From contig SIAL01000131.1 of the NCBI GenBank assembly GCA_009691815.1, positions 1 through 8,657 on the forward strand: a DNA stretch of 8,657 nt, in the 5' to 3' direction. Under the pieces are notes generated by a model. It saw only the letters and a list, made by a program, of their open reading frames with translations. It ran no database searches and had not been told where the DNA came from. The position numbers were made by a program, and so were the translations under genes. Each line of letters begins with the position of its first letter. Position 1 is the stretch's first letter. Source of the DNA: Gemmataceae bacterium (GTDB lineage Bacteria > Planctomycetota > Planctomycetia > Gemmatales > Gemmataceae). This document shows, piece by piece, positions 1 through 7,114 of the stretch.

Positions 1-1368
1 TCCATCGGTCAGGTGATGTGGGCGATTGAGAAGATCATTCATTACCGAATCGAGGGGAATGCCAAGGGCTTTGAAGATCGTGGCATGGAGGTCGTTTGGC
101 CCACAGGGAAGATTGTGGGGAAAAGCTCCATGACGATCGGAGCTTCCATAGACCTGGCCGCCCCGGATGCCCCCGCCCGCCAAAACAACGGAGTAGGCAT
201 GGGGGTAATGGTCCCGTCCAGCGCTGCCATTGATTTTCGGTGTGCGTCCAAAGTCGCCCAGTGCCACCACCAGAGTTTCCTCCAGGCGACCGCGCTGGTC
301 AAGGTCGTCAAGGAGTGCGGAAACGCTTTTATCAAAGGTGGGCAACATCGTGTCCTTGAGCCGGTTGAAATTGTTTCCATGGGTATCCCAATGGTCACCA
401 GAGGCCCCGTTTAAGTCACCTGCGGCACAAATCACCGTGACAACCGGCATTCCCACCTCGGTAAGACGGCGGGCAAGCAGAAGGCTTTGGCCCGCGATGT
501 GATTGCCATACACCTCTCGGAGGCGAACGGTTTCCTCCCCCAAATCAAATGCTTGGCGAATCCGAGGATTAAGGAGCATATCCATGGCCAGTTGCCGGAA
601 TTGGTCGGTTTTTAGGGGAGCGGGGTTATGCAAGGATTCCAACCGTTGCCTTAGGTTTTGGCGAACCTGGAGGAGAGCCGGGTTCATTCCTTCGCTAAGG
701 TTAATTACCGGAGCCCCTAAGTCTCTAGAAATCCCACCGAACGGTTTGCCAAAGGGTGTGCGCAGAATAATCGGATCGGCGGTTCGGCCCAGCAAACCCG
801 CATTGTCCCCTGCTTGAAGTGTGTTGTTATCGACCAAGGGATAGGGAAGTTGGACGGCATGGGGAAACCCCAATGGTATTGGCAGAAAGCGGCCAATCAT
901 GGCGCCCAAGTTAGGGCGATCTTCCCGTGAAGGGGTTTGGTTTACCGCTACTTGGGGTTGGACGGGGGGAAATCCCGTCATGTTCCAGTACATCCCTTTT
1001 CCATGGGCCGAGCTTTGGTGGTGGATGGACCGAATGATGGCCAGTTTTTCTGTTTGCCGGGCCAACAGGGGAAGGTGTTCGGAAATCCGAAGGCCAGTTG
1101 TGGCCGTGGCAATGGTTTTGAAGGAACCGCGGATTTCGGCGGGGGCATCAGGCTTTGGATCAAACGAATCAATGTGGCTCATGCCGCCCCAACAGTAGAC
1201 AATGATGCAGGATTTGGCCTGGGAGGGCTTTGCGTTTTCCCCGCGGGCTTTCAGTTGCAGGAATTGAGCAAAGGGAACCCCAAGGAGACCAAGGCTTGTG
1301 GCAAGCATTTGGCGTCGGGGCAAGCCCGGAACGATGGGGAACGGATTTTGCGAAGCCCGGTGATTCAT
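1..1368 (-). CDS. DUF1501 family protein, Tat-exported (3' end cut by window edge)
   Basis: The frame is open from ATG (1368) to base 1 without a stop, giving 456 residues. The C-terminus is missing, probably by about 10-25 residues judging from the other DUF1501 gene here. Residues 18-19 are a twin arginine (PRRQML) followed by a hydrophobic stretch, a probable Tat signal. Family motifs in order are GGMSHIDSFDPKP (61-73), WDTHG (327-331), GDFGRT (371-376), GRDHYP (384-389) and NDLHATIFKALGI (435-447). DUF1501 belongs, as I recall, to the alkaline-phosphatase-like superfamily, so these His/Asp clusters may bind metal; the substrate is unknown. An AAAGGAG lies 13 nt before the ATG, a rather long spacing. 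The nearest upstream gene is an amidohydrolase 212 nt away, not the usual PSCyt1/DUF1553 partner, which could lie beyond the left edge. Family assignment is firm, function is not. Confidence 0.93.
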   Translation of the reverse strand, partial: MNHRASQNPFPIVPGLPRRQMLATSLGLLGVPFAQFLQLKARGENAKPSQAKSCIIVYCWGGMSHIDSFDPKPDAPAEIRGSFKTIATATTGLRISEHLPLLARQTEKLAIIRSIHHQSSAHGKGMYWNMTGFPPVQPQVAVNQTPSREDRPNLGAMIGRFLPIPLGFPHAVQLPYPLVDNNTLQAGDNAGLLGRTADPIILRTPFGKPFGGISRDLGAPVINLSEGMNPALLQVRQNLRQRLESLHNPAPLKTDQFRQLAMDMLLNPRIRQAFDLGEETVRLREVYGNHIAGQSLLLARRLTEVGMPVVTVICAAGDLNGASGDHWDTHGNNFNRLKDTMLPTFDKSVSALLDDLDQRGRLEETLVVALGDFGRTPKINGSAGRDHYPHAYSVVLAGGGIRGGQVYGSSDRHGAFPHNLPCGPNDLHATIFKALGIPLDSVMNDLLNRPHHLTDG

Positions 1369-1580
1369 GAAAAGACACTTACTCCTTTTTGCGTTTTGGG
1401 ATTTCAAACCTTTGTAGCCTAACCACCATTTGGTTTGTAACCTATCCATCTTTTAGGATTGTAGCACAAAACCATGGTAGGGGCTGACCCTTAATTTGGG
1501 AAAAAGTTAAAGACATTTTCGAGGGTTTTGGGGACAAGGAGTCCTATTTGACCGGCGGGAAACAATCCGAGCTGGGTTTG
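1369..1580 (-). promoter_or_regulatory. Intergenic gap upstream of the DUF1501 gene; weak promoter candidate
   Basis: These 212 nt separate the amidohydrolase stop from the DUF1501 start, both read on the minus strand. The only promoter-like element I see is a minus-strand TACAAT (1458-1463), one mismatch from the sigma-70 -10 box, with no convincing -35 box at 16-18 nt. A short GGAC/GTCC inverted repeat at 1531-1543 has no T-tract after it, so I do not call it a terminator. The AAAGGAG ribosome binding site of the downstream gene is at 1382-1388. The gap length suggests separate transcription of the DUF1501 gene, but this is inference. Confidence 0.2.
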
Positions 1581-2852
1581 CTAATGGGGTTTGGACAATT
1601 GCCCTGCCTTTATGATGCCACCTTGGAGTACCGCCACAAAACGGTTGCGGTTTTCCAATATAGCAATGTCGGCGATAACATCCCCATCGACCACGAGGAT
1701 ATCCGCCAATTTGCCCGTTTCTAGGGTGCCAAAGTCCTTTTCACGGCCCATGATCTCGGCACCGGTTTTGGTGGCACACTTTAGGGCCACCACGGGATCC
1801 AACCCAACTTGGCGGACAAAATAGGTTAGCTCGCGGGCATAATTGCCATGCGGATTCCAGGCAAAACCAAAATCTCCGCCAATGCCCATGCGCCCCCCGG
1901 CTTGGATGATTTTTTTGGCACTCTCTATTCCGCCATCGAGGGTTTCTTGATGGCCGTCGAGGATTTGTTGAGTCATGCCATAGCCTCGCCCCAATTCCAG
2001 CGTGGCTTGTTCAAAATAAAGGGCGGAAACAACGGGTGTGTTTCGTATGAGGAGGAGTTCAATGGCCTCATCGTCCATAAAGGTGGCGTGTTCGATGGTG
2101 TCATAACCCGCTCTTAAAGCGTTTTTGATCCCCTCGTTTGCCCTGCAATGACCCGTCACCTTGAGCCCATGGTTGTGGGCCATGTCGACCACGGCGTGCA
2201 TTTCTTCAAAGGTCATGCAAAGGGTGTGGTGATCATTGGTGTCGGGCGCGGCGGCATCGCCCGTGGGATAGGTCTTGATCCATTCCACACCATCCTTCAC
2301 CAGTTTTCGAACGGCGGCGCGAGCCTCATTTGGTCCATTGACCAAAAGGATCAGTCCTTCCATGCCGATCTTTCGAAAATCGGGATTCCAGTCCATGAGG
2401 CCGCCCACGCCGCAAATTTCGCGGCCACTGGCGGCCAATCTTGGGCCAGGGGCGATGTCGGATTCGATGGCCTTTTTTAACCAAACATCAATGTTGAAAA
2501 GGCAGCCCCCCGAACGGGCCGAGGTGTAGCCACATTCCAACAAAAGTTTCGCGTTGTTGGCGGCCAAAAGCGTTACATATTCGACGGGATATTTAATATC
2601 CAGTTCATCAAGGGCGGACACATTGAAATAGGTGGCGTGGAAATGGGCTTCCACAAGGCCTGGCAAGATGGTGCCGCCTTTGGCATCGATTATCTGGGCT
2701 TCCTTGGGCACCGGGGGGATTCCCGCTTCGGGTCCCACATAAAGGATTCGGTCGTTTTCGATAACTACCGCTCCCCGCTCAACAGGGGAATTACCCGTGC
2801 CATCTACGAGTTTGCCATTTTTGATTACGGTAAAGCCCGTGGCGCCTTTCAT
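1581..2852 (-). CDS. Metal-dependent amidohydrolase (imidazolonepropionase/prolidase-like)
   Basis: This 423-residue protein has the full layout of the amidohydrolase superfamily. An N-terminal beta-sandwich segment (about 7-60, KNGKLVDGTG) leads into the TIM barrel, and a C-terminal strand returns to the sandwich (LETGKLADILVVDGD, 387-401). Likely metal ligands are H70 and H72 (the HxH of GLVEAHFH), K193 (WIKTYP, a candidate carbamylated lysine bridging two metals), H235 (TGHCRA), H255 (IEHATF) and D327 (GGDFGF). This pattern fits the Xaa-Pro-dipeptidase/imidazolonepropionase-like branch, whose members cleave varied amides, so the substrate cannot be named. No signal peptide is present, so it is probably cytoplasmic. 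An AAAGGA (2860-2865) sits 7 nt before the ATG and supports the start. It lies 51 nt downstream of the alpha/beta-hydrolase and is probably co-transcribed with it. Confidence 0.9.
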   Translation of the reverse strand: MKGATGFTVIKNGKLVDGTGNSPVERGAVVIENDRILYVGPEAGIPPVPKEAQIIDAKGGTILPGLVEAHFHATYFNVSALDELDIKYPVEYVTLLAANNAKLLLECGYTSARSGGCLFNIDVWLKKAIESDIAPGPRLAASGREICGVGGLMDWNPDFRKIGMEGLILLVNGPNEARAAVRKLVKDGVEWIKTYPTGDAAAPDTNDHHTLCMTFEEMHAVVDMAHNHGLKVTGHCRANEGIKNALRAGYDTIEHATFMDDEAIELLLIRNTPVVSALYFEQATLELGRGYGMTQQILDGHQETLDGGIESAKKIIQAGGRMGIGGDFGFAWNPHGNYARELTYFVRQVGLDPVVALKCATKTGAEIMGREKDFGTLETGKLADILVVDGDVIADIAILENRNRFVAVLQGGIIKAGQLSKPH

Positions 2853-2903
2853 GGTGATTTCCTTTACAAAGAGTGTTTAAGTTAAAAAGGAGTTCTTATG
2901 GTG

Positions 2904-3779
2904 TTATCTTTCCAACGATTCAAGGAAGGAATGAACACTAGGCAAGCACGCCTCGGTGGCGGTCCAGTGGATCAGGTGGCCCGTGTTGGGAAAACGAACC
3001 CAAAGGCAATCGGCCACCCCTGAGGCGATCCGTTCGGCCTCGGTTACGGGCAGCATACCCCCCCTTGACTCCTCACCGGCCAAGAGAAGAACAGGGCAGC
3101 GGATGTCTTTTAACATGGTGTCAAAATCAATCCCAAAAAGCCAAGTCTTTGCTAAAAGCGGATCGTAGACTGCCGGATCAACCTGTTTTAGGCAGCTTGC
3201 GCTTAGGCGCAAAGACGCCATGTCCCTAACATCCCCTAACCGTATGAAGGTGGAGCCGGAGGCTCCTGGCAATTTGACCTCGGCAAGTTGACGGGCCAGC
3301 TCTGCGGTAGGCAAGGGACAACCGGCAAACCTTTGCATCGCCAAAAACAGATGGTGATAGGGGTTGGTCTCAAGGGTTGCCAAAAAGCCAGGGCCGGGTG
3401 GGTCTTCTAGAATCAATCCACGAACAAGGTCAGGCCGTAGCGTTGCGGCAGCCATAGCCTGAAGGGCACCCATGGAATGGCCAAAAATCACGACGGGAGT
3501 TGTCCCCGATTGGGTTATTTTTTCCAAAACACCGATGGCGTCCTGGGCATGGTCTTTGATGAAATACGAACCTTTGGCCCGATCAGAAGCGCCGTGACCC
3601 CGGGCATCGACCGCCCACAAGGGTCGATCATGGGCAAACGAGGAAAAAAGGGGGGCAAAATCACGGCCCCGGCGACCGACCCCATGAAAAAAAAGTATGC
3701 CGATCTCGCCCTTTTGGGGGGGCGCGGATTCAAAAACCGCAAGGTGGATGTGATCCAGCTTGAGAGGCGAAGCTTGCAT
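2904..3779 (-). CDS. Alpha/beta-hydrolase fold protein
   Basis: This is a 291-residue alpha/beta-hydrolase when started at ATG 3779. Visible motifs are the oxyanion HGVG (32-35), DARGHGASD (58-66), the nucleophile elbow GHSMG with S102, LEDPPGPG (124-131) and a C-terminal TGHLIHW with catalytic H268. The usual acid position after strand 7 reads GEES, with Ser where Asp is common, so the acid may instead be D126 after strand 6. The frame stays open to a GTG at 3833, adding 18 residues. I prefer the ATG because it has a GGA 9 nt upstream and the extra residues do not resemble the family. The protein has no signal peptide and no membrane segment. It could be an esterase, lactonase, epoxide hydrolase or C-C hydrolase; the sequence does not decide. 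It is first in a probable operon with the amidohydrolase. Confidence 0.86.
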   Translation of the reverse strand: MQASPLKLDHIHLAVFESAPPQKGEIGILFFHGVGRRGRDFAPLFSSFAHDRPLWAVDARGHGASDRAKGSYFIKDHAQDAIGVLEKITQSGTTPVVIFGHSMGALQAMAAATLRPDLVRGLILEDPPGPGFLATLETNPYHHLFLAMQRFAGCPLPTAELARQLAEVKLPGASGSTFIRLGDVRDMASLRLSASCLKQVDPAVYDPLLAKTWLFGIDFDTMLKDIRCPVLLLAGEESRGGMLPVTEAERIASGVADCLWVRFPNTGHLIHWTATEACLPSVHSFLESLER

Positions 3780-3922
3780 GGAAAAGATTCCGTGGGTAGG
3801 GCCTAATCTAGGGGAAACCCAAATCCCAGCCACACGGCAAACTTTGGTGGGAGAATCCGGTGGAAGGGGTCTGATTTACACGATTAGGCACAAAGACCAT
3901 TTTCCTTCCATGAAGCGCTTGG

Positions 3923-3928
3923 TAAAAT
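3923..3928 (+). promoter_or_regulatory. Candidate -10 box for the PSCyt1/DUF1501 operon
   Basis: TAAAAT is one mismatch from the sigma-70 -10 consensus and lies 61 nt upstream of the PSCyt1-protein start. The expected -35 position, 17 nt upstream (3900-3905), reads TTTTCC, which is weak. An 8-bp palindrome AAGCGCTT (3913-3920) lies between the two positions. Planctomycete promoters are poorly defined, so this is only a candidate. Confidence 0.2.
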
Positions 3929-3930
3929 AG

Positions 3931-3978
3931 GGGCACCTACCTTTTTGGTGCCTGATCGGTGCCTTAACCCCTCCGGGG
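3931..3978 (+). promoter_or_regulatory. GGCACC/GGTGCC repeat cluster and hairpins in the operon leader
   Basis: GGCACC (3932-3937) is a perfect inverted complement of GGTGCC at 3947-3952 and again at 3958-3963. The two GGTGCCT copies form a 7-nt direct repeat with an 11-nt period. As RNA, the first arm could pair with either copy, giving a 6-bp stem with a 9-nt loop or a longer-looped alternative. A second small hairpin, CCCC-TCC-GGGG (3968-3978), occupies the place where a Shine-Dalgarno sequence would be expected before the ATG at 3989. The cluster could be an operator with helically phased half-sites or a leader RNA switch, but it could also be chance. The repeats are seen directly; the regulatory role is inferred. 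Confidence 0.35.
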
Positions 3979-3988
3979 CCTGTATTTT

Positions 3989-6900
3989 ATGGCGCGCTGT
4001 CTTATAACCGTTGGGTTATTGTTTGGTTTCATTCCCTTGGGATTTTCGGCGGATGTGGCCCTTGCGCCCTCGTTCAATAGAGATATTCGGCCAATCTTTG
4101 CCGAGCAGTGTCTGTCTTGTCATGGACCGGGCAAGGCAAACGGCGGATTGCGGATCGACCTTGAAGTAGCCGCCAAAAAAGGGGGGAAATCCGGTAGCCC
4201 GGCCGTTGTCTCGGGTAAACCGGACCAATCCGAGTTGATCCGTCGCATCAACAGCACCGATCCCTCGGAAATGATGCCCCCACCCAAGTCAAAAAAAGTT
4301 CTCAAAGACCACGAAAAGGCAACTTTAAAAGAATGGATTTCATGGGGCGCCACCTACGAGGGCCACTGGGCCTTTCAGCCGATCAAGAAACCCCTCCTCA
4401 CCCTTATCAAAAGTGGGGATAAGGAATCGTTGATTGACAGGCACCTTCAAAATCGACTTTTGATTTCTGGCCTTACCATGCGCCCCGAAGCCAGTCGGGA
4501 AATCTTGATCCGGCGTGTTTCCTTTACGCTAACCGGGTTGCCGCCAACCCTAAAAGAGGTGGAGCAGTTCCAAAAGGATACAGCACCTGGCGCCTATGAG
4601 CGAATGGTGGATCGCTATTTCGCGTCGCCAAGACATGGTGAGGAGATGGCTAGGCCCTGGTTGGATGTTGCTCGCTATGCCGACACTCATGGCTTGCATC
4701 TTGACAACGAAAGGCAGATGTGGGCCTATCGCGACTGGGTAATACGGTCGTTTAACAGCAATATGCCTTTTGACCAATTTACGGTGAACCAAATCGCTGG
4801 GGACCTTCTCCCCAACCCGACGCTTGACCAAAAAATTGCCACCGGGTTTTCTCGTTGCAATGTTACCACTGGCGAAGGGGGTTCGATTGATGCCGAATGG
4901 ATTTTTCGCAATGCGGTGGAACGAACTTCGACAGTATTTACGACTTGGTTGGGATTAACCGGTGGGTGTGCCCAGTGTCATGATCACAAGTTCGATCCCA
5001 TCACCGCCAAAGATTTCTACTCTTTTTATGCGTTCTTTCATTCCGCTGCCGACCCGGCGATGGATGGCAACGCGCTTTTGACGGCGCCCACGGTGAAGTT
5101 GGAAACCGAGGAGATAAAGAAACGGCGAGCGGCTTTGCAAAAGGAGTTGGAAGAGATTCGCCAAGCTCTTGTTGTGTTAGGTGTTAAGGCGGCCTATGTG
5201 GATCCTTCGTTGATTGTTGGGCAATCCGCGCAAAAGGTTAGCGAGGATATTTGGTTTGATGACGCGTTTCCCACGGGCCGTGTTTTTGCCAGTCCTGGGC
5301 ATCCCACGGAATATGTGGATGCAAAAACGGGTCAGGTGTTTTCAGGCTCCAAAGCCTTAAAACGCAAGGATGTGGGCTTGGCCCAAGATGTTATCGAAGA
5401 TATGCCCCCAAAAGCGATCTCGGCGGGTGCAAAACTGTTCGCCCATGTCTACATTGACCCCGCGGACAAACCCAAAACCCTGATGCTTCAATACTTCAAA
5501 GGGGGTTGGCTCCATCGTGCGGTATGGGGCGATTATGATGCTATCCCTTGGGGCAAACCCGGATCGACGGAAAAGGTCAAGGTCGGCCCGCTTCCCGAAT
5601 CGGGCAAATGGGTCCGGTTGGAAATCGAAGCGGAAAAATTGGGCTTAAAAGCGGGCGATTTGGTGACCGGATTTGCCTTAACCCAACAGGGTGGAACGGT
5701 GTTCTGGGACAAAACAGGGGTTTCGGCCAGCGCCAACCCGGCCTCCGACCCCGGGCTTTCGCTATTGGTATGGTGGAAATCGCAAAAGGGGAAAGATCTT
5801 GCGGGAGTTACCGGCCCACTATCCGGCTGGATCAAGGCGGGCCCCGATACCAAACGGACCGATGCGGAAAAGGGTCAAGTACAGGCCTATTTTGTATCCG
5901 ATATTTGGAAAAATGCCCCGGCCGAATTGCTTAAGCTTCGGTCCAAACGCCTAAGCCTTCAAGCGGATTTGACCAAAACCGAGGCCGACCTACCCGGAAG
6001 TTTTATCTTTGCCGACCTTTCCCAGCCAAGACAAAGCGCGGTCATGATGCGGGGCCAATATGACAAACCCGGCGACAAGGTTGAGCCCAACACGCCCAGT
6101 TTCTTGCCCAAGCTTTCGGGCCTTGACAAGAGGCGGGCCAACCGGTTGGATCTAGCCAAATGGCTTGTTTCTCCTGAACAGCCCCTTGTTCCTAGGGTGG
6201 TGGTCAACCGCTTTTGGCAACAGATTTTTGGCACCGGCCTTGTCAAATCCTCCGGGGATTTTGGCACCCAAGGGGATTTGCCCAGTCATCCCGAACTGCT
6301 TGATGGACTGGCGGATCAGTTTCGATCAGGTGGTTGGAATGTGCGTGAATTGTTAAAAACCATGCTTGTTTCCAAAGCGTTCAAACAATCCTCCGAGGCC
6401 CCGGAAAGTTTGTGGACCCTTGACCCCGAAAATCGGCTTTTGGGTCGGGGACCTAGGATTCGCCTTGATGCCGAGCAAATTCGGGACAATGCCCTTTTTG
6501 TGGGAGGGCTAATTACCCTTGATATGGGAGGCAAAGGAACGATGCCCTATCAACCCGCAAACATCTGGGAGCCTGTTGGATTTACCGGCTCCAACACCCG
6601 AAATTATCAGCAATCCAAGGGGGACAGCCTCTATCGGCGGAGCATTTATGTTTTCCTAAAACGAACCGCCCCGGCGCCTTTTATGAGCAATTTTGACGCC
6701 CCTAACCGGGAAACACCCTGCACCAAACGGGAACGGTCCAATACCCCTCTCCAGGCTTTGCAACTGATGAATGACATTCAACATGTTGAAGCTGCCCGTG
6801 GCCTGGCGACAAAATTGCTCGCCACCGGAACGGATCCGTTGGTCAACATCCGTTTGGGTTTCAAAACAGTTCTGGCAAGGAATCCAACCCCTCCCGAAGA

Positions 6901-7087
6901 GGAGGCGTTGCTTGCGTTTCTTTCGCGGGAGGAGGCTCGGTACAAAATCGAACCGGCCGCCGCGGGTCAATTGGTGCGTATAGGGGAATCCCTTCCCCCC
7001 AAGGCGATTGATGAACCCAAACTCGCGGCCCTTACGCTTTTGGTGAATTTGCTGCTAAACCTTGATGAAACAGTCAACCGCAATTAA
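3989..7087 (+). CDS. PSCyt1-DUF1549-DUF1553 protein (planctomycete cytochrome c-like, PSD1 family)
   Basis: This 1032-residue exported protein has a Sec-type signal (hydrophobic 5-21, likely cleavage after ALA, 24-26). PSCyt1 follows, with CLSCH (41-45) and MMPPP (95-99), a possible Met ligand. DUF1549 spans about 148-360 (RRVSFTLTGLPPT at 175-187, a second motif GCAQCHDHKFDPI at 326-338). A coiled coil (about 371-397) precedes a Trp/Gly-rich, probably beta-rich insert (about 420-610), and a second coiled coil follows (about 652-678). DUF1553 starts near 715 (VVVNRFWQQIFGTG, 747-760; RERSNTPLQALQLMND, 924-939). The length is normal for the family. The two CXXCH motifs suggest covalent haem c, but function is unproven. 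I see no Shine-Dalgarno sequence; the start rests on the signal peptide. It is followed after 27 nt by its usual DUF1501 partner. Confidence 0.96.
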   Translation: MARCLITVGLLFGFIPLGFSADVALAPSFNRDIRPIFAEQCLSCHGPGKANGGLRIDLEVAAKKGGKSGSPAVVSGKPDQSELIRRINSTDPSEMMPPPKSKKVLKDHEKATLKEWISWGATYEGHWAFQPIKKPLLTLIKSGDKESLIDRHLQNRLLISGLTMRPEASREILIRRVSFTLTGLPPTLKEVEQFQKDTAPGAYERMVDRYFASPRHGEEMARPWLDVARYADTHGLHLDNERQMWAYRDWVIRSFNSNMPFDQFTVNQIAGDLLPNPTLDQKIATGFSRCNVTTGEGGSIDAEWIFRNAVERTSTVFTTWLGLTGGCAQCHDHKFDPITAKDFYSFYAFFHSAADPAMDGNALLTAPTVKLETEEIKKRRAALQKELEEIRQALVVLGVKAAYVDPSLIVGQSAQKVSEDIWFDDAFPTGRVFASPGHPTEYVDAKTGQVFSGSKALKRKDVGLAQDVIEDMPPKAISAGAKLFAHVYIDPADKPKTLMLQYFKGGWLHRAVWGDYDAIPWGKPGSTEKVKVGPLPESGKWVRLEIEAEKLGLKAGDLVTGFALTQQGGTVFWDKTGVSASANPASDPGLSLLVWWKSQKGKDLAGVTGPLSGWIKAGPDTKRTDAEKGQVQAYFVSDIWKNAPAELLKLRSKRLSLQADLTKTEADLPGSFIFADLSQPRQSAVMMRGQYDKPGDKVEPNTPSFLPKLSGLDKRRANRLDLAKWLVSPEQPLVPRVVVNRFWQQIFGTGLVKSSGDFGTQGDLPSHPELLDGLADQFRSGGWNVRELLKTMLVSKAFKQSSEAPESLWTLDPENRLLGRGPRIRLDAEQIRDNALFVGGLITLDMGGKGTMPYQPANIWEPVGFTGSNTRNYQQSKGDSLYRRSIYVFLKRTAPAPFMSNFDAPNRETPCTKRERSNTPLQALQLMNDIQHVEAARGLATKLLATGTDPLVNIRLGFKTVLARNPTPPEEEALLAFLSREEARYKIEPAAAGQLVRIGESLPPKAIDEPKLAALTLLVNLLLNLDETVNRN

Positions 7088-7103
7088 CGAAACTTTTGTC
7101 CAT

Positions 7104-7107
7104 GGAG
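7104..7107 (+). promoter_or_regulatory. Ribosome binding site fixing the DUF1501 start
   Basis: GGAG lies 7 nt before the ATG at 7115. A TTG in the same frame at 7109 would begin only 1 nt after this site, too close for initiation, so the ATG is the better start. Confidence 0.65.
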
Positions 7108-7114
7108 TTTGATC

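Noticed and set aside
937..1422. A 161-codon plus-strand frame, and others such as 13-414 and 230-502
   Set aside because: These lie antisense to the DUF1501 gene, whose protein has clear family motifs across the same bases. The plus-strand products show no recognisable domain and no ribosome binding site.
1442..1516. A 24-residue minus-strand frame in the gap before the left DUF1501 gene
   Set aside because: It has no Shine-Dalgarno sequence and no recognisable feature, and its length is within chance for this gap.
1531..1543. GGAC...GTCC hairpin as a terminator after the amidohydrolase
   Set aside because: The stem is only 4 bp and no T-tract follows it in the minus direction.
3875..3905. 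TTTACA (3875-3880) as a -35 box for the plus-strand operon
   Set aside because: The matching -10 position at 17-18 nt reads CATTTT/ATTTTC, which is too far from consensus.
5548..5934. A 128-codon frame inside the PSCyt1 gene, with antisense frames at 5533-5853 and 7055-7531
   Set aside because: They are shadows of genes with strong homology signals. The product composition is Gly/Arg/Pro-rich, as expected of out-of-frame reading.
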